Shown here: positions 41,410 through 50,053 of the stretch, in pieces
Position numbering within the stretch: the first letter of the stretch is position 1
Layout: every line of letters starts with the position of its first letter
From: Luteolibacter sp. SL250
Lineage (GTDB): Bacteria > Verrucomicrobiota > Verrucomicrobiia > Verrucomicrobiales > Akkermansiaceae
Length of the DNA stretch: 64,000 bases
Assembly: GCF_026625605.1 (NCBI RefSeq)
Contig: NZ_CP113054.1
Span: 434,001 to 498,000, forward strand
Direction: 5' to 3'
Position numbers and translations under genes: made by a program
Notes under the pieces: model-generated
Told to the model about the DNA's origin: nothing
What the model saw: only the letters and a program-made list of their open reading frames with translations
Database searches by the model: none

Positions 41410-42063
41410 TGCCCCGCCGGCGGCGATCATCCGCAGGTTCCTTTCGATGCGGGCGTACATCCGCTTCACGCGGCCTTTCTTGCTGAGCCGGTTGAACGCC
41501 CGGCTCAGGGTCTTGAAGGGGAGGATCGTCGAGAGGCCCAGTCCGTCGATCAGGACGAAGTGGTCGCCGTGTTGTTCGTCGTGGCCATGGACGATGTTGT
41601 GGAGGTTGAAGTCCGCCACGATGAGGTCGCTGTTGACAACGGAATCGACGAAGGTCGCCAAATCCGCCTTCACCTTGGCGTCATACCCGCCCCGCAGAAG
41701 GATCTGCCCCAGGGTTGGCGCCGGATCACCATTCCGGTCGAGCACCGCCCTGACGATCATGCCCAGGCCGTAGTCCGTATCCACGTAGCCGACGATCTTC
41801 TGGGCGAAGGGCGGCGCGTCACTTCCACCGGCGCATCCGGCGATGTATTCCTCCGTCTCACGGATGTATGAAATGTACTGCCCGAACCGGCGGCGCTTCT
41901 TGTACCACGGCGCTCCGGAACCCCAGCGTTTGTCGAGGATGTCCGGACGGATGACCTTGACCAGCAGGCCGGGATCCCGCGGATGGCGGAAGACGATCCG
42001 CATCCTGCCTTGGGCGAGTGGGGTCTCCCCCTTGAGTTCCAGAATTTCCACCGGAGGTGTCAT
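41404..42063 (-). CDS. YrbL family kinase-fold protein (copy 1)
   Basis: The 219-residue protein matches the YrbL (PhoP-regulated) family, which has a protein-kinase-like fold: LAQGRMRIVFRHPRDPGLLV with a following KVIR Lys, then the catalytic-loop-like IVADFNLHNIV and the DFG-like VLIDGLG. The family role is unproven; some members sit in lipid A or polysaccharide loci. It overlaps the upstream kinase gene by 4 bp and closes a four-gene run (epimerase, glycosyltransferase, WaaP-like kinase, YrbL). A paralogue lies at 45013. Confidence 0.8.
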   Translation of the reverse strand: MTPPVEILELKGETPLAQGRMRIVFRHPRDPGLLVKVIRPDILDKRWGSGAPWYKKRRRFGQYISYIRETEEYIAGCAGGSDAPPFAQKIVGYVDTDYGLGMIVRAVLDRNGDPAPTLGQILLRGGYDAKVKADLATFVDSVVNSDLIVADFNLHNIVHGHDEQHGDHFVLIDGLGLSTILPFKTLSRAFNRLSKKGRVKRMYARIERNLRMIAAGGAS

Positions 42064-42806
42064 GCGTCATCAAACACGTTGCGGAACGCCGCCGCCAGAT
42101 GGGGCGTGTTGTTCCAGTTTTTCAGGAATCTGCGGCGGTCCCTGTCCCATAGCGGTCTCCATTCCTTCTCCGGAAGAAGGAAGGCCGTGGCATCCAGATC
42201 GATGAATGAGATGTTCCCGTCTGCCCCGACGATGATGTTGTTGTCCTTCAGGTCGCCATGGACCGCGCGGTGCCTGGCCAGGGTGGAGAAGGCTTCGCGC
42301 AGCGAGGTGGCAACCCGTTGGAGCAGGGGATCGCCTTCAGCCAATCCGCCGGCGAACTTTGCCAACGGGGATCCCGTGGCCTGGCGGGTGGCGAGGAATG
42401 ACCGCGAGAGCCAGAGCCCGCCGAGCGATTTCCACTCGGCGACCATCAATGGGGCGGGCGTGGGGATGCCCAGAAAGCCGAGCGCGAGTCCCGCGACCCA
42501 ACTGCGGTGACAGCGGGACCCGAGCATGCCGTAGGTCAGGTGCTTCGCGATGCCGGCAGGCTCGTAGTATTTGAGCACCGCAGGTTCTCCGCCACCGGCA
42601 TAGGATCCGACGATGGCGCGGCTGCCGAATTTCAGGATCGTCAGTCCGGCGGGGATGCGGGCGGAGGTTTCCGGCAGCCACAGGGGCACCTCATCCGGAA
42701 AGACCGAGGAATTCACTGCGGCCGAGGCTCCCCGCAGCGGAATGGATCTGGCGGGAGGGAGATCCTTGAGAAAGGCGGCCAGGTCACTGCGGGTTGCCTC
42801 ACCCAT
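42060..42806 (-). CDS. Kdo/WaaP-type lipopolysaccharide kinase
   Basis: The 248-residue protein has the small-molecule kinase layout: Lys in AVLKYYEPAG, the catalytic loop HGDLKDNNIIV and the metal-binding FIDLD. It resembles KdkA/WaaP-type kinases that phosphorylate Kdo or heptose in lipopolysaccharide cores. I chose the start at 42806 because a strong AAGGAGG lies 7 bp before it. It overlaps the glycosyltransferase gene by 8 bp and the YrbL gene by 4 bp. The acceptor is inferred from context only. Confidence 0.8.
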   Translation of the reverse strand: MGEATRSDLAAFLKDLPPARSIPLRGASAAVNSSVFPDEVPLWLPETSARIPAGLTILKFGSRAIVGSYAGGGEPAVLKYYEPAGIAKHLTYGMLGSRCHRSWVAGLALGFLGIPTPAPLMVAEWKSLGGLWLSRSFLATRQATGSPLAKFAGGLAEGDPLLQRVATSLREAFSTLARHRAVHGDLKDNNIIVGADGNISFIDLDATAFLLPEKEWRPLWDRDRRRFLKNWNNTPHLAAAFRNVFDDA

Positions 42807-43923
42807 GCGGAGCCTCCTTTCCGGAAAGGAGGTCGGCGATTTTCCGGGCATTCGCCTGGGTGGTGTAGCCCAGTGCGGTGTCCCTGGCCGCTGCCCGCAT
42901 CGCTTCCCGGTGCTGGGAGTTCAACCCATGGTAGGCGGCGACTTTCGCGGCGATGGAATCCGCACGCGGAAGCGGTTCTCCGGAGATCACATAGCCGTCG
43001 ATCCCGTCGGTGATGACTTCGGAGGAACCGTTCGTCGTGGTCGTGAGGGCGGGAAGACCGCACGCCAGCGCCTCCAGGCAAACGTTGGCGAAGGGATCGT
43101 AGAAGGTCGGGAAAACGAAGAGGTCCGCTTCCTGGTAGGCTTTGTGGATCTCCTTGGTCGGACCTTCGAAGGTGACCAAATCCGCAACCCCCAGCCGGGC
43201 TGCGAGCCTCCGGTACGGTGCCGGGTTGTCGCGGCCGATGACCCGGAGGGTGCATGAGCGGGAGCGCTGCTTCAGGATGGCGAGCGCCTCGATGAGCGGT
43301 GCCAGCCCTTTGCGCTGGAAGTCCTGGCCGACGAACAGGAGGCGGACCGGTCCGGATGAAGGAGACCGTCCCGCGTCCGGCTGGAATTTCTCCAGGTCCA
43401 CCCCGTTGTAGACCACGTGGATGCGGTCTTCCGGGTAGTCGTAGTACTCGCGGATGATCGTCTTCGACAGGCGCGAGTTGGTGATGATCATCCGGGTGTT
43501 CGCCGGATTGAGGATGGCATTCTCCAGCTCCAGGATGGCGCGGTGGCGGGGATTCAGCGTCTGGAGGAACCGGTGGAGTTTCCCCGGGTAGCGGATCTTC
43601 ATCCAGTAGCGGTGGAGCGGGTCCGAAACCCGGAAGGCGTCCGACGGAAATGATCGTGAGAGGGCCAGGACGGCATCCACTTCCAGACCCGCGAGCGCCT
43701 TCTGGCTGTTCGTGTTGAAGGACCGGTTGCGGCTCCAGGAGGTGGACCGGTCCACCTCGACGGGCACGTGGACCAGGGCGGGGTGGATGTCCGGATCGAA
43801 CTTCTCCGCGAGGACCCACACCTCATGTCCCATTTCCGCGAGCGAGCGGCAGAGGTTCGCGGCATAACGCTCCGCGCCGCCCTTGCGGTACGAACATTCC
43901 GAGCGGATGACGGCAACCTTCAT
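42799..43923 (-). CDS. Glycosyltransferase family 4
   Basis: The 374-residue protein has the GT-B fold of GT4 enzymes: an N-terminal acceptor domain beginning MKVAVIRSECSYRKGGAERY, then a donor domain with VRLLFVGQDFQRKGLAPLIE and the E-x7-E region FPTFYDPFANVCLEALACGL. It should transfer a sugar from a nucleotide donor to a glycan in the cytoplasm. Its start is one base after the epimerase stop, and its end overlaps the kinase gene. Confidence 0.88.
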   Translation of the reverse strand: MKVAVIRSECSYRKGGAERYAANLCRSLAEMGHEVWVLAEKFDPDIHPALVHVPVEVDRSTSWSRNRSFNTNSQKALAGLEVDAVLALSRSFPSDAFRVSDPLHRYWMKIRYPGKLHRFLQTLNPRHRAILELENAILNPANTRMIITNSRLSKTIIREYYDYPEDRIHVVYNGVDLEKFQPDAGRSPSSGPVRLLFVGQDFQRKGLAPLIEALAILKQRSRSCTLRVIGRDNPAPYRRLAARLGVADLVTFEGPTKEIHKAYQEADLFVFPTFYDPFANVCLEALACGLPALTTTTNGSSEVITDGIDGYVISGEPLPRADSIAAKVAAYHGLNSQHREAMRAAARDTALGYTTQANARKIADLLSGKEAPHG

Positions 43924-43924
43924 T

Positions 43925-44890
43925 TCAATCCCGTGAAGCCTCCTGCCACGCGGCATACTTGCGGATGCCTTCGCGGATGGGGGTCTTCGGTTCGTAGCCG
44001 AGCAGGCGCTGTGCCTTGGACACATCCGCGTAGGTTCTTGGCACATCACCCTGCTGGTCGGGGAGCTGGCGGATGATGGCCTTGTTTCCGACGGCGTCCT
44101 CCACCAGTGAAATGAGTTCCGAGAGAGTGGTGGTGGCGGAGCCGCCCAGGTTGAAGATCTCGAACGCGGACACCTCCGTGTAGGCGGCGGCGGCGAGGAC
44201 GCCTTCCACGATGTCCTCGATGTAGGTGTAGTCCCGTGCCGTGCTGCCATCCCCGTACTGGTCGATGGGCTGGCCTTCGCGGATGCAGCGGGTGAACTTG
44301 GAGATCGCCAGGTCCGGGCGCTGCCGCGGGCCATACACGGTGAAGAACCGCAGGCAGGCGCAGTGGATGCCGAAAAGGTGGGAGTAGTTCGAGCAGATGT
44401 GCTCGCCGGAGATCTTGGTCGCCGCGTAGGGGGAGATGGTGCGCTCGACAGGGTCCGTCTCCGCGAACGGGACCTTTTCGTTGATGCCGTAGACGGAGGA
44501 GGAGGAAGCGAAGATGAACCGCTTCACCCCATGGTGGCGGCAGGCATCCAGCAGGTTGAAGGTGCCGTCGATGTTGGTGGTGAAGTAGAGCTTCGGGTCG
44601 GAGATGGAGGGGCGGACGCCGGCACGCGCCGCGAGATGGATGATGGCGTCGAAGCGATGGGCGGAGAACAACCCTTCGATCAGCCCGGCGTCTCGGATGT
44701 CACCCCGGACGAGTGTGATCCTGTCGCGGATGGCGGCGATGTTGGCCTCCTTGATCGCGGGATCGTAGAAATCATTGAAATCGTCGATGACCACCACCTC
44801 GATCCCGCGGGAGAGCAGCGCCTCACAGACGTGGGAACCGATGAATCCGGCTCCGCCGGTGACGAGGACTTTCTGGAAGGGCAGCTTCAT
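43925..44890 (-). CDS. NAD-dependent epimerase, UDP-glucuronate 4-epimerase-like
   Basis: The 321-residue protein is an extended SDR: GGAGFIGSHV near residues 12-21, a Y-x3-K active site in SPYAATKISGEH, and the SSSSVYG strand. The ARAGVRPSISDPKLYFTTN region is typical of UDP-glucuronate 4-epimerases, which make UDP-galacturonate. It leads the four-gene run of glycosyltransferase, kinase and YrbL genes. UDP-glucose epimerase activity is the alternative. Confidence 0.85.
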   Translation of the reverse strand: MKLPFQKVLVTGGAGFIGSHVCEALLSRGIEVVVIDDFNDFYDPAIKEANIAAIRDRITLVRGDIRDAGLIEGLFSAHRFDAIIHLAARAGVRPSISDPKLYFTTNIDGTFNLLDACRHHGVKRFIFASSSSVYGINEKVPFAETDPVERTISPYAATKISGEHICSNYSHLFGIHCACLRFFTVYGPRQRPDLAISKFTRCIREGQPIDQYGDGSTARDYTYIEDIVEGVLAAAAYTEVSAFEIFNLGGSATTTLSELISLVEDAVGNKAIIRQLPDQQGDVPRTYADVSKAQRLLGYEPKTPIREGIRKYAAWQEASRD

Positions 44891-45012
44891 GCGTTCGCGG
44901 GACCCGGATGATGGGCCGGGTGCGTGCCACGGTCAAGGGACCAGAAATGCCGGCTTGTTCCGATTTAACGGCTTGCCAGCCTGTCCCGGCGGCTGGAGAT
45001 TCCGGTGCCTTG

Positions 45013-45675
45013 ATGCCCTTGGACCACCGGATGCTGATGCTGAAAGACCGCGCTCCCATCACAAAGGGAGGCCTCAGGCTGGTTTATGAGCATCCGGACG
45101 ACCCTGCGGTGCTTGTGAAAGTCATGCGCCCCGAGGCGGTCGCGGGACGCTATGGCGAAAAGGGAACCTGGTGGCGGCGGAACCGGCGGCACGGCCCCTA
45201 CATCCTGTTCGTGCGGGAGATCCGTGAATACCTGGCCGTCCGTGCCCAGGGGGGCGGGTATGAATCCTCGGTCCAGAAGATCTTCGGGTTGGTGGATACC
45301 GACATGGGCCTGGGTCTGGTGGTGGAGGCGGGACGCGGCCCGGATGGGGCTCTGGCTCCCACGGCCGCCAGGTTGATCGCGAACGGCGGTTTCGACGCAA
45401 GGGCCGCCGCGGCGCTGGAGGATTTCAATCGGGCGATTCTCGAGAGCAACGTGGTGCTCGCGGATCTCCATGAGCGCAACATCGTCTACGCCCGCATGCG
45501 TGACGGGAGCGACCGTTTCGTGATGATCGATGGCCTGGGATCCTCCACCATCCTTCCGTTCAAAAGCTGGTTCGTGGGCATCAACCGCCGCAGCAAGGAA
45601 AAGAGGATCGCCCGCCTGAACCGGCGGATCGCCGGACGGGTCGCCGCCTATGAGGCCGGCACACCCATGCCTTGA
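45013..45675 (+). CDS. YrbL family kinase-fold protein (copy 2)
   Basis: The 220-residue protein is a paralogue of the YrbL protein at 41404: ITKGGLRLVYEHPDDPAVLV, VKVMRPEAVAGRYG, DTDMGLGLVVEA, the loop VVLADLHERNIV, and VMIDGLGSSTILPFKSW. The start at 45013 gives the same length as copy 1; starts at 44908, 44947 or 45031 are possible. It is divergent from the epimerase gene (122 bp) and convergent with the acyltransferase gene (12 bp). Confidence 0.78.
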   Translation: MPLDHRMLMLKDRAPITKGGLRLVYEHPDDPAVLVKVMRPEAVAGRYGEKGTWWRRNRRHGPYILFVREIREYLAVRAQGGGYESSVQKIFGLVDTDMGLGLVVEAGRGPDGALAPTAARLIANGGFDARAAAALEDFNRAILESNVVLADLHERNIVYARMRDGSDRFVMIDGLGSSTILPFKSWFVGINRRSKEKRIARLNRRIAGRVAAYEAGTPMP

Positions 45676-45687
45676 GCCGGATCTCTG

Positions 45688-46236
45688 TCAGCCCGGCGTG
45701 CCGCCCTGCCCAGACCGGCCCCGGTGTTTGATGAGCCTGGCGGGAACACCCACATAGATCCCGTAAGGCTCGGTGGAAGCCGTGACCACCGAACCCGCGC
45801 CGATCACACAGCCGGTCGCGATGTTCACGCCATCCAGCACCGTGACACGGGCGCCCAGCCACACGTCGTCACCGATGCTCACCCCCACCCGATCCTCTCC
45901 CTGGTCGCGGATCAGCCGTCCGGGATCGGAAAAAATGTGGTTCGCAGGAACGATGATGGTCTGCGCGGCGATGCGCACATGGGAACCGATCTTCAGCCCG
46001 CCGTGACCATATAGGATGCAGCCGGGGTTGATGGAGCAATCATCCCCGATCTCGATGGAGCCGCCATAGGCGAGCAGTTGCGTGCCGCGGTGGATCTCGC
46101 ATTTCGTACCGATGGTGATCGAGCCGCCGCGGCGTTCGAGTACCGCGGACGGGTGGATCCTGCACCGGGGGCCGATCCTGCTTCCGGAAAGCAGGGCTTT
46201 CAGGCGCGAGATCGAGGATCGGACAAGCCGTTTCAT
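45688..46236 (-). CDS. Hexapeptide-repeat acyltransferase
   Basis: The 182-residue protein is a left-handed beta-helix acyltransferase with hexapeptide repeats (SITIGTKCEIHRGTQLLAYG, IGDDCSINPGCILYG) and the conserved ending GAGSVVTAS then GVPARLI. The catalytic His is likely in VPANHIFSDP. It is the last gene of the amidotransferase/HisH/HisF2 run, 17 bp after the amidotransferase gene, and may acetylate the same glycan sugar. Confidence 0.85.
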   Translation of the reverse strand: MKRLVRSSISRLKALLSGSRIGPRCRIHPSAVLERRGGSITIGTKCEIHRGTQLLAYGGSIEIGDDCSINPGCILYGHGGLKIGSHVRIAAQTIIVPANHIFSDPGRLIRDQGEDRVGVSIGDDVWLGARVTVLDGVNIATGCVIGAGSVVTASTEPYGIYVGVPARLIKHRGRSGQGGTPG

Positions 46237-46253
46237 GGGGTTCTGGGGGGCGG

Positions 46254-47471
46254 CTATTTGAGTTTCCCCAGACCGCGGAATTTCTCCAGAACCGCGGGAT
46301 TGGCCACTTTGCCGTAGCTGGACTCGCCGCCCCATATATTCTGTTTCACCCACTCACCGTCCTCGATGCGCCAGACGCGCGGATCACGGAACGTGTCGCA
46401 GGTGCTGTCGAACGCCTCCTCGGACATGCCCACGTACTCGAGCCACCGGCCGAGATCGCGCATGGGCTTCACGGCGTCGTACTTGCGCACCATCCCGATG
46501 CCTTCCTCGCGTGTCATGCGCCCGGCGCGGATGTCCTTCATCGAGTGGTCCGTTGCACGGCCGTATCCGAGTTTGACGAACTTGAGGTAATCGTGGGCAC
46601 CGTTCTCATGCATGTCGTCGAGGTTGGAGAACGTCCGGTAGGTCCGTTCGAACGGTTCCTGCGCGGGCCGCCAGCCGTATTTCTCCGTCATGTCATGTGC
46701 GGAGGCATGGCCGTCCCAGTTCACGAAATTGTTCAGGTAGATGCCACGGACGCCGACCTGGTCGATCTCGTCATCGGTCGGGTACATCGCCCACAGGAGG
46801 TCCTTGGGCCGCAGGCCTTCCTTCAATTCCGGGCGGCCCAGCTTCTCCAGGCCCGCGTCGGTGAAGTCATGCCAGTCATAGCCACGGAGGGCGTGCTCCA
46901 AGCGGAACTTCGCGGTGAACTCCGGGAAATCCCGGTAGGAGTACATGCCACCCAGATCCATGAAGCCGTGTTCGCCCCACATCATCAGAGGAACCTTGTA
47001 GCGGACCGCCACCTGGATGGGGGCGGAGAAGATGCCGCAGTGGTTCTGCCAGTTCATGTCCCCCTGCACGTGGAAACCGAGGCGGTTCATTTTGACCAGT
47101 GCGTCCACTTCCGGATAGATGATGATGTGGTCGCAGTTGAAGACCTCCTTCATCCGGAAGAGGTTGTATTCACCCTCCGGCAGGTAGTTGTTCCCGTGGT
47201 AGGTCACCAGCAGGACCTTGAGGCCGAGTTCCTTGGTGGCGATGTGGGTCTGGAAGTAGCTGTCCTTCCCGCCGCTCACCGGGATGATCATGTCGTAGTT
47301 GCTGTCGGAGCGGTATTCATCGACCAGTTCCTCCAGCATGCTCCACCGCCGTGTCCAGTCGATGCGGTCCTTCTGCCCGGCGACGCGGCAGCCGGAGCAC
47401 ACCCCTTCATCGTCGAATGTCACTGGGGTCGCCGTCAGGGCGGGATAGGTGCACTTGGAACAGTATTGCAT
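46254..47471 (-). CDS. N-acetyl sugar amidotransferase (PseA/WbpG family)
   Basis: The 405-residue protein starts at MQYCSKCTYPALTATPVTFD and has a four-cysteine metal site (C4, C7, C25, C28) and an ATP-pyrophosphatase loop SGGKDS at residues 66-71. In this family the enzyme activates an acetamido group with ATP and inserts ammonia to give an acetamidino group, using HisH- and HisF-like partners. Both partners are encoded immediately upstream, so the three form a complete module. Whether the substrate is pseudaminic acid or another diamino sugar is not shown. Confidence 0.88.
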   Translation of the reverse strand: MQYCSKCTYPALTATPVTFDDEGVCSGCRVAGQKDRIDWTRRWSMLEELVDEYRSDSNYDMIIPVSGGKDSYFQTHIATKELGLKVLLVTYHGNNYLPEGEYNLFRMKEVFNCDHIIIYPEVDALVKMNRLGFHVQGDMNWQNHCGIFSAPIQVAVRYKVPLMMWGEHGFMDLGGMYSYRDFPEFTAKFRLEHALRGYDWHDFTDAGLEKLGRPELKEGLRPKDLLWAMYPTDDEIDQVGVRGIYLNNFVNWDGHASAHDMTEKYGWRPAQEPFERTYRTFSNLDDMHENGAHDYLKFVKLGYGRATDHSMKDIRAGRMTREEGIGMVRKYDAVKPMRDLGRWLEYVGMSEEAFDSTCDTFRDPRVWRIEDGEWVKQNIWGGESSYGKVANPAVLEKFRGLGKLK

Positions 47472-47491
47472 GTCGTTCTTGGATGTTTCGG

Positions 47492-48280
47492 TTACTTGCG
47501 GACGAGGATGCCCTTCTTCTCCATCGCCCTTTTGCCGGCGCGGTCCGCCAGCTCCTTGAAATGCCACAGGTTCGCGGCGGCCACGGCCGAGGCTCCGGCC
47601 TGGATGCCCGCAGCGTAGTCTTCAAAGCGGCCGACACCGCTGCACGCGATGAGGGGGATCTCCACGCTCGATGCCACCAGGCTGATCAGCCGGGTGTCAT
47701 AGCCCTCCGCCATCCCGTCCTCGTCGAGGGACTGCAGGAAAATCTCCCCGGCTCCGAGCTGCTCCCCGCGCTTCACCCATTCCTGGACGCTCATGCCGGT
47801 TGGCGTGCGCCCGCAGTTGGAGATCACCTCGTAGTCGTCCTTGCCACGGCGGCGCACATCGACACTCAGCACGATCGCCTGGCTGCCGAATGTCCTGGCT
47901 CCCTCTTCGATCAATTCCGGATTGTCGATCGCACCGGTGTTCAGCGTGATCTTGTCCGCCCCCCGGCTGAACCGCTCGCGCATCTCCGCGACGCTGCGGA
48001 TGCGCCCTCCCCAGGTCAGCGGCATGAAGCAGGTCTTGCTGACACTTTCGAGGATCTGCAGGGGATCATCGAGCGAGCTGATCTTCGAATCGTTGCGGCG
48101 GAGGTCATAGCCGTCCTCGCGGGAAATATCGATGTAGATCAGCTCATCGACATTCCAGTCGTTGAAGCGTTCCACCTCATGGATCGGGTTGCCGATCACC
48201 TGGTGGATGGAGAATTCTTCGCTGCGGACCAGAACCCCGTTCTTGAGGAGCAGCACCGGGATGAGCCTGTTCTTCAGCAT
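47492..48280 (-). CDS. HisF2/AglZ-type acetamidino modification protein
   Basis: The 262-residue TIM barrel starts at MLKNRLIPVLLLKNGVLVRS. True HisF has Asp11 in this strand; here position 11 is Leu, and the other catalytic Asp (near position 130) appears as Glu in VQEW. The glutamine-channel side is kept (GAGEIFLQSLDEDG, GYD). This pattern is that of HisF2 proteins, which pass ammonia from HisH2 to a sugar amidotransferase rather than serving histidine synthesis. It overlaps hisH by 7 bp and is 20 bp from the amidotransferase. Confidence 0.85.
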   Translation of the reverse strand: MLKNRLIPVLLLKNGVLVRSEEFSIHQVIGNPIHEVERFNDWNVDELIYIDISREDGYDLRRNDSKISSLDDPLQILESVSKTCFMPLTWGGRIRSVAEMRERFSRGADKITLNTGAIDNPELIEEGARTFGSQAIVLSVDVRRRGKDDYEVISNCGRTPTGMSVQEWVKRGEQLGAGEIFLQSLDEDGMAEGYDTRLISLVASSVEIPLIACSGVGRFEDYAAGIQAGASAVAAANLWHFKELADRAGKRAMEKKGILVRK

Positions 48281-48888
48281 CGGATGAAATTTTCGAGGAT
48301 GTGCAGCCCTGCTTTCTGGCTCTTTTCCGGGTGGAACTGGGTTGCGTGGATGTTGCCGGCCTCGATGGAGGCGACGAACTTCCCGCCGTGGTGGCACCAA
48401 CCGGTGACGCAGCTCTCATCGGCGGGTTGCAGCGCGTAACTGTGGACGAAATAGAAGTCGCTGCCGGACTGCAGGCCTGCATAGAGCATTGGGTTTCCCG
48501 ACAGCTCCACGTCATTCCAGCCGATGTGGGGGACCCTTGCCTCCTTGCTGCCCTCCAGGCGGGTGACCGTGCCCTTGATCCAGCCGAGACCTTCGTGGTC
48601 CCCGTGCTCGGTGCCCTTTTCCGCGATCAACTGCATCCCCAGGCAGATGCCCAGGAACGGCTTTTTTCCGGCCATCGCGTGCTGGTCCAGGGCGTCGGTC
48701 CAGCCGTCCTTGCGGAGTGCCGCCATCGCCTCGCCGAAGGCGCCGACACCGGGCAGGATGGCATGGCTGAAGCGGACGAGGTCCGCCGGGCGGCTGATGA
48801 TGGCCGCCGTGGCGCCCAGAGACTCCACCGCATTGAAAACGGATCTCAGGTTGCCCTTGCCATAGTCAATGATGCAGATCGAGCTCAT
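48274..48888 (-). CDS. HisH-type glutamine amidotransferase subunit (HisH2)
   Basis: The 204-residue class I glutaminase has the oxyanion segment PGVGAFGEA, the nucleophile Cys82 in GICLGMQL and the His-Glu pair in ATQFHPEKS. It should release ammonia from glutamine for the HisF2/amidotransferase pair downstream. No other histidine biosynthesis gene is nearby. The gap of 107 bp to pseI suggests either its own promoter or a leader between the two groups. Confidence 0.87.
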   Translation of the reverse strand: MSSICIIDYGKGNLRSVFNAVESLGATAAIISRPADLVRFSHAILPGVGAFGEAMAALRKDGWTDALDQHAMAGKKPFLGICLGMQLIAEKGTEHGDHEGLGWIKGTVTRLEGSKEARVPHIGWNDVELSGNPMLYAGLQSGSDFYFVHSYALQPADESCVTGWCHHGGKFVASIEAGNIHATQFHPEKSQKAGLHILENFIRC

Positions 48889-48995
48889 TCAGTTCTTCCG
48901 AGGGGGCCTTCACCCCGCGGCGCAGACTAGGGGATATCAGGGGAGAGGAAAGTATTTTTCCTGACGAAGCCCGCAGGCGGGAAGTGAGGGACGGG

Positions 48996-50042
48996 TCAGG
49001 ATTCCGAGACATGCGCCCATTCCAACGGCGTGCCGGCCGGAAGGTCCGAGGCGGCTCTTCTCCCCAGGATCTGCGGCAGGTGCTTGGGCGGCAGGCCATT
49101 CCCGGGGCGTACGGAGCGGATGTTCCCATCGGTGAAGATCTCACCCGCGCTGACCGGCTTGGAAATGAAGAGCGAGCGGCGGAAGGCAAGTCCGGCGGCC
49201 TCCTTCGCGGTGCGCTCGTAGGTCGGCGTCCCGACAGCCTTTTCCGCGATGCGGACGGCTTCCACCATCGCCGAGAATTCGGCCGGTTCCAGCGAGAAGG
49301 CGCTGTCGGGACCTGGCTCGGAGCGGGAGTGGCAGATGTGCTTTTCGATTATCTTCGCACCCAGGGATACGGCCACCACCGGCGTGACGATGCCCATGGT
49401 ATGGTCGGACAAGCCCACCGTGCAGCCGAAGGTTTCCGCCATGTGCGGGAGGCGCGCGAGGTTAGCCTCCTCCGCCGGGGCCGGGTAGGCGCTGGTGCAC
49501 TTCAGCAGTGCCAGATCCTGGCAGCCGTTGTCCCGCAGCACCTGGACCGCTTCCCGGATTTCCTCAAACGTGGCCATGCCGGTGGAAAGGATCACCGGCC
49601 GGCCGGTGCGCGCCACGCAGGCGAGCAGGCCGTGGTCCACCAGCTCGAATGACGCCACTTTCTGGCAGGGCGGGTTGAACTGTTCGAGGAAATCCACCGC
49701 GGTGGAGTCAAACGGTGTCGAAAAACAGTCGATCTCCAGCGCCGCCGCCGCGTCGAAGAGGGTTTTGTGCCATTCCCAGGGGGTGTGGGCTTCCTGGTAG
49801 AGCTGGTGGAGGGTCTTCCCATCCCACAGCGTGCCGCCGCCGATGCGGAAGTGCTCGTTGTCGCAGTCCAGGGTGAGGGTGTCCGCGGTGTAGGTCTGGA
49901 GCTTCACCGCATCCGCCCCGCATTCCTTGGCGATGCGGATCAGATCGAGCGCCGACTGGATCGAGCCGTTGTGGTTGGCGGAGATCTCGGCGATGATGTA
50001 GGTCTGCGGCAGGTTCCGGAAATCGAGGCGCTTGGAGGACAT
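48996..50042 (-). CDS. pseI: Pseudaminic acid synthase
   Basis: The 348-residue protein is a NeuB-type synthase: the barrel has IIAEISANHNGSIQSALDLI, STPFDSTAVDFLE and the metal/PEP-binding region, and the C-terminal SAF (antifreeze-like) domain covers about residues 290-348 (RRSLFISKPVSAGEIFTDGN). The sequence GPDSAFSLEPAEF is typical of PseI rather than sialic or legionaminic acid synthases, which have PDH-x-x-S. It condenses 6-deoxy-AltdiNAc with PEP. It is 11 bp downstream of pseG. Confidence 0.9.
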   Translation of the reverse strand: MSSKRLDFRNLPQTYIIAEISANHNGSIQSALDLIRIAKECGADAVKLQTYTADTLTLDCDNEHFRIGGGTLWDGKTLHQLYQEAHTPWEWHKTLFDAAAALEIDCFSTPFDSTAVDFLEQFNPPCQKVASFELVDHGLLACVARTGRPVILSTGMATFEEIREAVQVLRDNGCQDLALLKCTSAYPAPAEEANLARLPHMAETFGCTVGLSDHTMGIVTPVVAVSLGAKIIEKHICHSRSEPGPDSAFSLEPAEFSAMVEAVRIAEKAVGTPTYERTAKEAAGLAFRRSLFISKPVSAGEIFTDGNIRSVRPGNGLPPKHLPQILGRRAASDLPAGTPLEWAHVSES

Positions 50043-50053
50043 GGCGGTTGGAT

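Noticed and set aside
47492..48888. hisH and hisF as histidine biosynthesis genes
   Set aside because: HisF lacks catalytic acids and the pair is followed by a sugar amidotransferase with no other his genes; the acetamidino role fits better.
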